In this document: positions 43,301 to 51,766 of the stretch, in pieces
Layout: each line of letters starts with the position of its first letter
Numbering within the stretch: position 1 is the stretch's first letter
Source: Chitinophaga parva
GTDB lineage: Bacteria; Bacteroidota; Bacteroidia; Chitinophagales; Chitinophagaceae
NCBI RefSeq assembly: GCF_003071345.1
Contig: NZ_QCYK01000002.1
Location: 806,001-870,000, forward strand
Length of the DNA: 64,000 nucleotides
Direction of reading: 5' to 3'
The notes under the pieces: generated by a model
What the model was told of the DNA's origin: nothing
The model's input: only the letters and a program-made list of their open reading frames with translations
The model's database searches: none
Position numbers and translations under genes: made by a program

Positions 43301-45703
43301 ATGCGTATGAAGATATTTTCCACTCACCTGGCGCTGGCCGCCACACTATGTGCGGCAGGTGCGCAGGCACAGCAGATAAAAGACTATGCCATCCAGCCGG
43401 TGGCCTTTACCCACGTGCATTTAACAGATCATTTCTGGGAACCGAAACTGGAAGTGAATGCCAATGTGACCATTCCCTACATCCTGCAGAAGTGCCGGGA
43501 GCAGGGCCGCATTGACAACTTCCTGCGCGCAGCGCACAAGATCCCCGGTGATAAAATGACGGAGTACCCGTTTGACGATACAGACCTGTACAAACTGATC
43601 GAAGGCGCTTCCTACAGCCTGCAAACCAAGCCTGATCCCAAGCTGGAAAAACAGCTGGATACGCTGATCAGTATCATTGCGGCGGCACAGGAGCCGGACG
43701 GATACCTGTACACTTTCCGCACCGTGCATTCCAGCCACCCACATCCCTGGATAGGCGACAAGCGCTGGGTAAAGGAAGAAGAACTAAGCCACGAGCTGTA
43801 TAACTCCGGTCACCTGTACGAGGCCGCAGTGGCCCATTACCAGGCCACCGGTAAGAAAAGCCTGCTCAATATTGCCTTGAAAAACGCAGACCTGCTGGTT
43901 AAAGATTTTGGCCCTGGCAAAGAGACGGAATACCCTGGTCACCAGATCGTGGAAATAGGATTGGTAAAACTATACCGTGTAACCGGCCGCCAGCAATACC
44001 TGGAGCTGGCCAAGTTCTTCCTGGACATCCGCGGCCCCAAAGGCGATGCGTACAACCAGGCAGATAAAAAGATCGTGGACCAGCACGAGGCAGAAGGCCA
44101 CGCAGTGCGCGCGGCTTACATGTACACCGGCATTGCCGATGTAGCGGCGCTGAAAGGTGACCGTGCATACCTCGGCGCTATTGACGCGATCTGGAATGAT
44201 GTGGTGAGCAAGAAACTCTACGTTACCGGCGGCATAGGTGCTACCGGCAACGGGGAAGCGTTTGGCCCCGCGTATGACCTGCCCAATATGTCGGCCTATG
44301 CGGAAACCTGCGCGGCCATTGGCAATGTGTACTGGAATAACCGTATGTTCCTCCTGCATGGGGATGCGAAATACATTGATGTGCTGGAGCGCACGCTGTA
44401 CAATGGTCTGCTGAGTGGTATGTCACTCAGCGGCGACCGCTTTTTCTATCCCAACCCGCTGGCCTCCATGGGGCAGCACAGCCGCAGCGCATGGTTTAGC
44501 TGTGCATGCTGCATTACCAATATGACACGCTTCCTGCCATCTGTGCCGGGATACGTGTATGCACAGGATGGCGATGATCTTTTTGTGAATCTTTTCATGA
44601 GCAACAACGCCAGCATTACACTGAAAGGTGGCACCGTAAAACTGAGCGAGGAAACAGATTATCCCTGGAATGGTAAAGTGAGCATCCGCGTAGACCCCGG
44701 CAAGGACGCGGGTTTCAGCCTGCATGTGCGCATCCCGGGATGGGCCAGGGGAGAAGCTGTGCCCAGTGACCTGTACCAGTTTGCAGACAAGAAAGAAGTG
44801 CTGATACCCATCACCGTGAATGGACAATCCCTGGATTACACCATGGAAAAAGGCTATGCCGTGATCAAACGCAGCTGGAAGAAAGGAGATAAGGTGGAAG
44901 TGGACCTGCCCATGCCGGTACAGAAAGTACTGGCCAATGAAAATGTAAAGGCAGACCAGGGCCGTTTCGCCTTCCAGAAAGGCCCCATCGTGTATTGCCT
45001 GGAAGGCCCGGACTATAAAGATTCTACGGTGCAGAACATCCTGGTGGATAAAAATGCCGCAGTGGAAAGTTCTTATGAGCCAGGCCTGCTGAAAGGCGTA
45101 ACGGTGCTGGCTACAGAAGGCGTAGCTTCCGCCCGCCAGCCTAAGAGTGATGAACTGGTAATGACTAAAGAAACGGTGAAGGCCATTCCCTATTACGCCT
45201 GGAACAACCGGGGCGCTACCGAAATGGAAGTGTGGATCCCTTACGAAGCATCTGCTGCCCGCCCCAAACCCGCTGCAACTATCGCTTCCAGGTCAAAGGT
45301 GAGTGCATCACTGAACAATAAGCGCATGTTCATGGCCCTGAATGACCAGTACGATCCCCAGGATTCCCAGGACAACAGCGCGCTGTATTTTCATTGGTGG
45401 CCCAAGAAGAACAGCAAGGAATGGGTGCAATATGATTTTGACAGCAGCTACACCGTATCCTCGTCCAAAGTATACTGGTTTGACGATGGCCCCTTTGGCG
45501 GCTGCCGCGTGCCTGCCAGGTGGCAACTGTTCTACCAGAAAGACGGGCAATGGGTGCCGGTGAAGAACACTACGCCTTACCCTACAGACAAGGATAAGTA
45601 CGATGTAGTACGGTTTGAGCCTGTGACCACTACGGCGCTGAGAATGGAAGTGCAGCTGCCGGCGGATAATTCATCCGGTATTCATGAATGGATAGTTGAA
45701 TAA
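43301..45703 (+). CDS. GH127 beta-L-arabinofuranosidase (HypBA1-type), exported
   Basis: An 800-residue enzyme with a signal peptide ending GAQAQQ. The barrel starts with FTHVHLTDHFWEPKLEVNANVTIPYIL, as in HypBA1 of Bifidobacterium longum. The zinc-cysteine centre is complete: E335 and C337 in YAETC, C403 and C404 in SCACCITN, with C403 as nucleophile. HypBA1 releases L-arabinose from Araf-beta1,2-Araf and Araf-beta-hydroxyproline. A C-terminal extension (about 690-800, with YFHWWPKKNSKEWVQYDF) is probably a carbohydrate-binding sandwich. It lies 21 bases after the permease gene and 3 before the GH51 gene. An ATG six bases later is an alternative start. Confidence 0.94.
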   Translation: MRMKIFSTHLALAATLCAAGAQAQQIKDYAIQPVAFTHVHLTDHFWEPKLEVNANVTIPYILQKCREQGRIDNFLRAAHKIPGDKMTEYPFDDTDLYKLIEGASYSLQTKPDPKLEKQLDTLISIIAAAQEPDGYLYTFRTVHSSHPHPWIGDKRWVKEEELSHELYNSGHLYEAAVAHYQATGKKSLLNIALKNADLLVKDFGPGKETEYPGHQIVEIGLVKLYRVTGRQQYLELAKFFLDIRGPKGDAYNQADKKIVDQHEAEGHAVRAAYMYTGIADVAALKGDRAYLGAIDAIWNDVVSKKLYVTGGIGATGNGEAFGPAYDLPNMSAYAETCAAIGNVYWNNRMFLLHGDAKYIDVLERTLYNGLLSGMSLSGDRFFYPNPLASMGQHSRSAWFSCACCITNMTRFLPSVPGYVYAQDGDDLFVNLFMSNNASITLKGGTVKLSEETDYPWNGKVSIRVDPGKDAGFSLHVRIPGWARGEAVPSDLYQFADKKEVLIPITVNGQSLDYTMEKGYAVIKRSWKKGDKVEVDLPMPVQKVLANENVKADQGRFAFQKGPIVYCLEGPDYKDSTVQNILVDKNAAVESSYEPGLLKGVTVLATEGVASARQPKSDELVMTKETVKAIPYYAWNNRGATEMEVWIPYEASAARPKPAATIASRSKVSASLNNKRMFMALNDQYDPQDSQDNSALYFHWWPKKNSKEWVQYDFDSSYTVSSSKVYWFDDGPFGGCRVPARWQLFYQKDGQWVPVKNTTPYPTDKDKYDVVRFEPVTTTALRMEVQLPADNSSGIHEWIVE

Positions 45704-45706
45704 CAC

Positions 45707-48244
45707 ATGCAAAAGTTTTTATCCATCCTGCTACTGGGGGCCGCATTGGCCCCCAGGGCCATGCTGGCCCAGGAAAAAGCCGTTGTCACGATCCATGCAC
45801 AGCAAAAAGGCGCTCCCGTATCGCCGGTGCTGCATGGGATCTTCTTTGAAGAGATCAGCCATGCCGGTGAGGGCGGGCTCTATGCGGAGCTGATCCAGAA
45901 CCGGGGTTTTGAAGAAGCGAACCTGCCCCAGGGTACCCACCTGGAAGATGGGTTCATTGTACCGGAGCGCACGCCGCATTTTATGCTGAAGCCAGGCGAA
46001 GCAAGCGACTGGAAAATGGAATGGCCCCTGCACAGCCAGTGGCCCGCGTGGAGCAGTGAGGGTAACATCTCCCTGGCGCTCACCACGCAACAGCCACTTA
46101 ACAGCGCTACCCCGCATTCCCTGGAAATAAAAGCCACGGGCGCTGGAAGCCTTGCCAATGAAGGATTCTGGGGCATCAACGCTGTAGCGGGCCATGCGTA
46201 CAACCTGAAGTTTTATGTGCGCAATGGCAGTTACAAGGGCCCTTTCACGGTATCCCTGCAAAGTGCGGATGGCACGGTGCTGGCCAGCCGGGAAATGAAC
46301 ATTGCCGGTAAGCACACCTGGCAAAAATATACCACTACGCTTACGCCCGTACGGAATGATCCGGCGGCAAAGTTTGTGATCAGTTTTGGGGGCAAGGGCA
46401 CTCTTTGGCTGGATTTTGTAAGCCTGTTCCCGGAAAACACCTTCAAACACCGGCCCAACGGGTTGCGCGCAGACCTGGCCCAATACCTGGCAGACCTGAA
46501 GCCTGCCTTCATCCGCTGGCCGGGCGGTTGCTATGTGGAAGGTATCAACATCCAGAGTGCGCCAGACTGGAAACGCACCCTGGGCCCCGTGGAGCAGCGC
46601 CCCGGTACGTATAGCCCCTGGGGTTATTGGTCGTCCGACGGGTTTGGGTATCATGAATACCTGCAGTACTGTGAAGACATTGGCGCGGCGGCGTTATATG
46701 TGTTGAATGTAGGTGTATCCTGCGAATACCGCAGCGGCACCTACCTGCCGGACGATAGCTTGCAGGCTACCATACAAAACGCCCTGGATGCCATTGAATA
46801 TGCCATAGGGCCCGTAACCAGTAAGTGGGGCGCCAAACGCGCCGCTGCCGGGCATCCGGCGCCTTTCCCACTTAAATATGTGGAGATCGGCAATGAACAG
46901 CATGGGCCGCGCTATGCAAAACGCTACAACGTGTTTTACCACGCCATCCACGCGCACTATCCGCAGCTTCACCTCATTGCCAGCATGGGCATAGGCGATG
47001 TGAACCGGCATACACTGGACAGCATGCAGCATACTGATATCGTGGATGAACATGCTTACAAAGGCGCTTTCTGGAGCCTGAACCACTATGATCATTTTGA
47101 TAAATACAAGCGGGGCAACTGGGATATGTATGTGGGGGAATACGCCACCAATGCCGGTGTAGGTGCCGGCAACATGGCTGCTACGCTGAGTGATGCGGTA
47201 TACATGATGAGCATGGAAAAGAACAGTGACCTGGTGAAGATGTGCAGCTACGCGCCCCTGCTGGTGAATGTGCATGACGTGGACTGGCCGGTGAACCTTA
47301 TTAATTTTGACGCCGCCCACAGTTTTGCGCGTATTTCTTATTATGCTATCCAGCTGTTCAATGAAAATAAACCCACTGTAAACCTGGCCACCCAGGTACA
47401 GCGCCTGGCACCGGAGCAGCCACTGCCGGCCTTCTCCGGCGGCATAGGCCTGGGCACCTGGGACACCGAAAGTGAATACAAGGACATCACGGTAACGCAA
47501 AACGGGCAGGTGGTGTATCAAAGCAATTTTGCGCAAGGCGCCGGTCCCTGGGAGCCTGTGCGCGGCACCTGGAAGCTGGAAGACAGCGCATTTTCGCAAA
47601 CCGCCCAGGGTGCCCAGCAATTTGCCTGGTTGAAGGGGCGCAGTTTTGATACCTACACGCTTACACTGAAAGCGCGCAAAAAGGAGGGTACCAATGCATT
47701 TATTATTCCCTTTGCCGTGCAGGACAGCAATACGTATTTACGCGCGCACATCGGTGCATATGTAAATGCCACCAGTGTGTTTGAAAGCGTAACACATGGG
47801 TATGATGTAAGCAGTGTAACAGATCACAAACCTTTACCGGCGCCTGTTGAAAAAGGGCGCTGGTATAACATACGCCTGGAAGTAAAAGCGGATGAGGTGG
47901 ATTGCTACCTGGATGATCAATTGCTCATGACCTACCGGGAGCCGCCTAAAGTTTTCGTGATCTCCGGAGCCGATGCACAAAGCGGTGATATCATTATCAA
48001 GGCGGTAAATGCAGGTGCTGCACCCTGTAGGACCAACTTTAAGACACCCGGCGTGGAAGTGTTGCCCACGGCCACTTTGATCAGTTTGCATACACCATCA
48101 GATACGGTGGAGAATTCCTTTGCACATCCCACTGCATATACACCACAACATTCCCAGATCCAGCATGCATCAGCAGACTTCAACCTGGAGCTGGCGCCTT
48201 ATTCTATAAACGTGCTGCGCCTGCACCGCGCAGCTGGCAAATAA
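45707..48244 (+). CDS. GH51 alpha-L-arabinofuranosidase with inserted lectin-like domain, exported
   Basis: An 845-residue enzyme. Signal peptide MQKFLSILLLGAALAPRAMLAQ; the start of the barrel SPVLHGIFFEEISHAGEGGLYAELIQNRGFEE; a CBM4-like sandwich (about 90-245); then the catalytic part with acid/base E397 in EIGNEQHG and nucleophile E478 in YVGEYATN. From about residue 575 to 765 a LamG/DUF1080-like sandwich (SEYKDITVTQNGQVVYQ to VKADEVDCYLDDQLL) sits before the final strands. GH51 releases terminal alpha-L-arabinofuranose, including the alpha-1,3 cap of Hyp-Ara4 in extensin. Last gene of the operon beginning at 36159. Confidence 0.93.
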   Translation: MQKFLSILLLGAALAPRAMLAQEKAVVTIHAQQKGAPVSPVLHGIFFEEISHAGEGGLYAELIQNRGFEEANLPQGTHLEDGFIVPERTPHFMLKPGEASDWKMEWPLHSQWPAWSSEGNISLALTTQQPLNSATPHSLEIKATGAGSLANEGFWGINAVAGHAYNLKFYVRNGSYKGPFTVSLQSADGTVLASREMNIAGKHTWQKYTTTLTPVRNDPAAKFVISFGGKGTLWLDFVSLFPENTFKHRPNGLRADLAQYLADLKPAFIRWPGGCYVEGINIQSAPDWKRTLGPVEQRPGTYSPWGYWSSDGFGYHEYLQYCEDIGAAALYVLNVGVSCEYRSGTYLPDDSLQATIQNALDAIEYAIGPVTSKWGAKRAAAGHPAPFPLKYVEIGNEQHGPRYAKRYNVFYHAIHAHYPQLHLIASMGIGDVNRHTLDSMQHTDIVDEHAYKGAFWSLNHYDHFDKYKRGNWDMYVGEYATNAGVGAGNMAATLSDAVYMMSMEKNSDLVKMCSYAPLLVNVHDVDWPVNLINFDAAHSFARISYYAIQLFNENKPTVNLATQVQRLAPEQPLPAFSGGIGLGTWDTESEYKDITVTQNGQVVYQSNFAQGAGPWEPVRGTWKLEDSAFSQTAQGAQQFAWLKGRSFDTYTLTLKARKKEGTNAFIIPFAVQDSNTYLRAHIGAYVNATSVFESVTHGYDVSSVTDHKPLPAPVEKGRWYNIRLEVKADEVDCYLDDQLLMTYREPPKVFVISGADAQSGDIIIKAVNAGAAPCRTNFKTPGVEVLPTATLISLHTPSDTVENSFAHPTAYTPQHSQIQHASADFNLELAPYSINVLRLHRAAGK

Positions 48245-48283
48245 GTGTTTTTTCTATGTCATCCCTGGATGTATGTCTATGCA

Positions 48284-48325
48284 TAAAGGTTTAATTGACA
48301 CTTAAAAAGGTCTATTTGACACTTA
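48284..48325. repeat. Two tandem 21-bp operator-like units before susC
   Basis: Unit 1 (48284-48304) and unit 2 (48305-48325) agree at 18 of 21 positions. Each ends in TTGACACTTA, and both contain AAAGGT near the start. The same pattern, less exact, occurs before araB (27182) and between araC and the deaminase gene (35956). Confidence 0.75.
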
Positions 48326-48341
48326 TTTTAAGATGAAGGGA

Positions 48342-48372
48342 TAAAATCCGTTAATAAATGCGTAAAATCTGC
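48342..48372 (+). promoter_or_regulatory. Direct-repeat regulon box, copy 3 (second susCD operon)
   Basis: TAAAATCCGT at 48342 and TAAAATCTGC at 48363, a 21-bp period. The left half is identical to copy 1 over ten bases. TACTTTTA at 48397 begins 34 bases after the second half-site, the same spacing as in copy 2. Confidence 0.75.
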
Positions 48373-48704
48373 GAAGCCGGCGGATAGGGATTGTGCTACT
48401 TTTAATTCAACAAGCGGTAACTGCGGGCGCACTCATGCATCGCGGTTATAATCAGGGATCAGTAATCAACCAATGAATAAGCGTTGCGCCGGAAATGCCC
48501 GTGTAGTGGTATTCCTGGCGCGGGCAACGCTCACCGGTCGCATGTCCACGTTATCATTTTAAGGTATGCCAATCAGTACACCAATACAAGATATGTTCCT
48601 GCTTACGCGGGGAAGAAGTTGTGTAGTCTCACAACGTTAAAATACGTATAACCGGTTCTCCGGTCCAGGTATTGTCCTGTAATTAATTAGCGGTAAAAAA
48701 TATT

Positions 48705-51700
48705 ATGAAAATGGTCGCACCAAACAAGTACACCCTTTACCAGGGGCCTGTGCGCAGGCTGCTGCAGCGTGCCGTATTGCTCGGCTGCTTTTCAGCAGGA
48801 CTGGGAACAGCCTATGCGCAACAACCTGCCACTACGGTGGTGGGTAAGGTCGTTGATAACAACGGCAACACCGTGGATGGCGCAGTGATCAGCACGGCCC
48901 GTGGAGAACATTCCGCCATGAGTAATGGCGCAGGCATCTTCAATATTAAAGTGGGTGCAGGTACACCCCTGCGGGTAATGGCTATGGGTTTTGAATCCCG
49001 GCTGGTAAATGCTACAAAGCCTGGAGATACGCTGGTAGTGCAGCTTTCCACGGCATCCACCGGTTTGAATGAAGTGGTGGTAACGGCCCTGGGCGTTAAA
49101 CGTGAGAAACGCAATCTTACCTTCAGCTCACAGGAAGTGAAAGGGGAGGAGCTGTTGAAAGCGAAGGAACCGAATGTGATCAATGCATTGGCCGGTAAAG
49201 TATCCGGTGTGCAGATCACCAGTTCTTCCGGAACGCCGGGTGCATCTTCCCGCATCGTGATACGCGGCAACATGTCGGTGACAGGCGATAACCAGGCGCT
49301 TTTCGTAGTGGATGGTGTACCTATCGATAACTCTGAGACCAGCACCGTAAGTGGTGGTGCCGCCGGTGCCGGTAGCAGCCGCGTAGTGGACATCGACCCT
49401 AACACCATTGAAAGCATCAACGTACTGAAAGGTGCCGCTGCCACGGCCTTGTATGGATCTTCCGGCGCCAAAGGCGTGGTGATGATCACCACGAAGGCCG
49501 GCAGTCTTGAAAAGCGTCCCACGGTCACGGTCTCATCTGATTATTCTATTGATAAAGGATTGTTCCCTGAGCGCCAGACCAGCTGGGCACAGGGCAGCCA
49601 GGGCAAGTTCCTGAACGGGGAAGCGGCAGACCAGAAGACCAGTACTTCCTGGGGCCCGCGCATGGACACGCTTACCATTAACGGGAAGCCTGCCCCGCGC
49701 TATAACCCGTACGACTTTTTCCGTACCGGCCATACCAATAACAACGCGGTGAGCGTAGGCGGAGGCACGGGCAGCTCCAGTTATTTCTTTTCCTACTCTT
49801 ACCTGGATCAAACCGGCATTGTACCAAAGAATGAACTGAAGCGCAACTCCCTGTTCGCAAAGTTCAGCAACAAAATAGGCAGTAAGATCAATACCACTTT
49901 GCAGGTGGCTTATAGCAATACTAACCAGAACCGCCTGCCGGAAGGTCAGAGCAATGGCCCCCTGTTCGTAGTGCTGGTGCAGCCGGTGTCCTGGAACCCT
50001 TATCCTTACCTGAACCCCGATGGCAGCCAGCGCCTGTACCGCAACTCGCGCAACGCGCCGCTGTGGGCTGTAGAGAATGAGAATAATAATTCCGTGGTGA
50101 ACCGCTTTATCCCGGTGTTCACCGCAAATTATATGGCAACGCCCTGGCTCACGGTAACGGAAAGAGCGGGCGCGGATATGTACACCGAGCAGGATAAATA
50201 CCTGGAAGCACCCAGTGCTGCCATCAGCCTGCCGGGTAAGATCATAGACCAGGTAAACGTTTACCGCCAGTTTAACCATGACCTGATCGTGGATGGCCAC
50301 AAACAATTTGGTAAGCTGGATGTGGACCTGCTGCTGGGTAACAACGTACTGACCAACTACACGCAGTACCACAACATCACCGGCGTGGGCGTGAATGTGA
50401 AGGATTTTGAGAACGTTTCTGCCACCGGCACCATCACCGCTACGGAAGCGCATTACCAGACCCGTAAGGTGGGCTTCTATGCGCAGGCAAACCTTGACTA
50501 TGATAAGTTCCTGGTACTGTCGCTCACGGGCCGTTATGACGGCAGCTCCGTGCTGGCCTCGGATAAGGCCTTCTATCCTTACGGCTCTGCCGCCGCGGGC
50601 TTTATCTTCTCCAAATTCTTCTCACAGGAAGTAAGCCGGGTGATGAACTTTGGCAAGGTGCGTTTCTCTTACGCATCTGTGGGTAACGATGGTGTGGGCG
50701 CCTACTCCCTGCTCACACCTTATACACTGGCTTACCGCAACGGTTATGCTTACCCCTACCAGGGCCAGGGCGGCTTCCTTATCAGCAGCACCCTGGGCAA
50801 TGAGCACCTGCAAAACGAACGCATGAACGAAGCAGAAGCGGGCCTGGAAATGAAATTTTTCAACGGCCGCATTGGCTTCGAGGGATCTTACTTTGACCGT
50901 AAATCAAAGAATGGTCTCATACCCGGTGTTTCCATCTCCAATGCCACCGGCTACAGCGGCACTACCGTGAACAGTGCGCGTATTGAGAACAAAGGCATAG
51001 AGCTGCTGCTGGATGTGAACCCAGTGCGTACAAAAGATTTCTCCTGGGATTTTACGTTTAATTTTTCCCACATCCGCAACAAAGTGCTGGAGCTGTATGG
51101 CGATACCAAGCAACTGGGCCGCGTGATCGTAGGGCAGCCTTATAACATCTTCTACGGCGCCCGCTACTCCCGCAATGCGAAAGGCCAGCTGCTGATAGAT
51201 GATAACGGTATGCCGGTAGTAGACCCTGACCAGGGTATTGTGGGCAACGCTAACCCTGACTGGCTGGCGGGCCTGAACAACAACTTCCGTTACAAGCAAC
51301 TGAGCCTGGGTTTCTTCTTTGACTACAAAAAAGGCGGCGATGTACAGAACGATGTAGAGTCGCTGGGCATGTTCTATGGCACGGCCAAAGTAACGGAGAA
51401 CCGTGATCCCCTGGTAGTGAAAGGCGTGAATGCCACCACCGGCGAAGTGAACAAGGTTGCCGTGAATGCACAGGCCTACTACCAGAGCCGCCAGTATGAA
51501 TCGTCCATCCAGGATGGCACCTACCTGAAACTGCGTACGGTAACGCTCTCCTACGACCTGAAGACCAAAGTGCTGCCGCATACCTTCTTCAAATCTGCCG
51601 TGGTATCTGTAACCGGCCGTAACCTGTGGATCTACAGCCCACACTTTACCGGGGCTGATCCGGAGGCATCTTCTTATGGCGCTGCCAATGGGAACGTGGG

Positions 51701-51764
51701 CATATACTCCTTCGGCACGCCCACTACCCGTTCCGTTAATTTCTCTGTGAAACTTGGCTTCTAA
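48705..51764 (+). CDS. SusC/RagA TonB-dependent transporter (extensin/arabinose locus)
   Basis: A 1019-residue outer membrane importer. After a signal ending AYAQQ comes the carboxypeptidase-like domain (VVGKVVDNNGNTVDGAVISTARG), the TonB-box region NEVVVTALGVKREKR, the plug (NVINALAGKVSGVQITSSSG, VVDGVPIDN, TALYGSSGAKGVVMITTK) and a barrel ending RSVNFSVKLGF. NEVVVTALGVKR is typical of one large SusC branch. It is preceded by the same direct-repeat box as the two catabolic operons, which ties it to them. Cargo is inferred: arabino-oligosaccharide or glycopeptide. Confidence 0.95.
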   Translation: MKMVAPNKYTLYQGPVRRLLQRAVLLGCFSAGLGTAYAQQPATTVVGKVVDNNGNTVDGAVISTARGEHSAMSNGAGIFNIKVGAGTPLRVMAMGFESRLVNATKPGDTLVVQLSTASTGLNEVVVTALGVKREKRNLTFSSQEVKGEELLKAKEPNVINALAGKVSGVQITSSSGTPGASSRIVIRGNMSVTGDNQALFVVDGVPIDNSETSTVSGGAAGAGSSRVVDIDPNTIESINVLKGAAATALYGSSGAKGVVMITTKAGSLEKRPTVTVSSDYSIDKGLFPERQTSWAQGSQGKFLNGEAADQKTSTSWGPRMDTLTINGKPAPRYNPYDFFRTGHTNNNAVSVGGGTGSSSYFFSYSYLDQTGIVPKNELKRNSLFAKFSNKIGSKINTTLQVAYSNTNQNRLPEGQSNGPLFVVLVQPVSWNPYPYLNPDGSQRLYRNSRNAPLWAVENENNNSVVNRFIPVFTANYMATPWLTVTERAGADMYTEQDKYLEAPSAAISLPGKIIDQVNVYRQFNHDLIVDGHKQFGKLDVDLLLGNNVLTNYTQYHNITGVGVNVKDFENVSATGTITATEAHYQTRKVGFYAQANLDYDKFLVLSLTGRYDGSSVLASDKAFYPYGSAAAGFIFSKFFSQEVSRVMNFGKVRFSYASVGNDGVGAYSLLTPYTLAYRNGYAYPYQGQGGFLISSTLGNEHLQNERMNEAEAGLEMKFFNGRIGFEGSYFDRKSKNGLIPGVSISNATGYSGTTVNSARIENKGIELLLDVNPVRTKDFSWDFTFNFSHIRNKVLELYGDTKQLGRVIVGQPYNIFYGARYSRNAKGQLLIDDNGMPVVDPDQGIVGNANPDWLAGLNNNFRYKQLSLGFFFDYKKGGDVQNDVESLGMFYGTAKVTENRDPLVVKGVNATTGEVNKVAVNAQAYYQSRQYESSIQDGTYLKLRTVTLSYDLKTKVLPHTFFKSAVVSVTGRNLWIYSPHFTGADPEASSYGAANGNVGIYSFGTPTTRSVNFSVKLGF

Positions 51765-51766
51765 AA

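Larger units (their letters stand above)
48245..48704. other. Long control region before the second susC
   Basis: 460 bases without a gene. It carries two tandem 21-bp units (48284-48325), the direct-repeat box (48342-48372) and a possible -7 element TACTTTTA (48397-48404). The remaining 300 bases to the susC start would be an unusually long leader with no clear riboswitch or terminator, so a second promoter nearer to the gene is possible. Confidence 0.6.
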
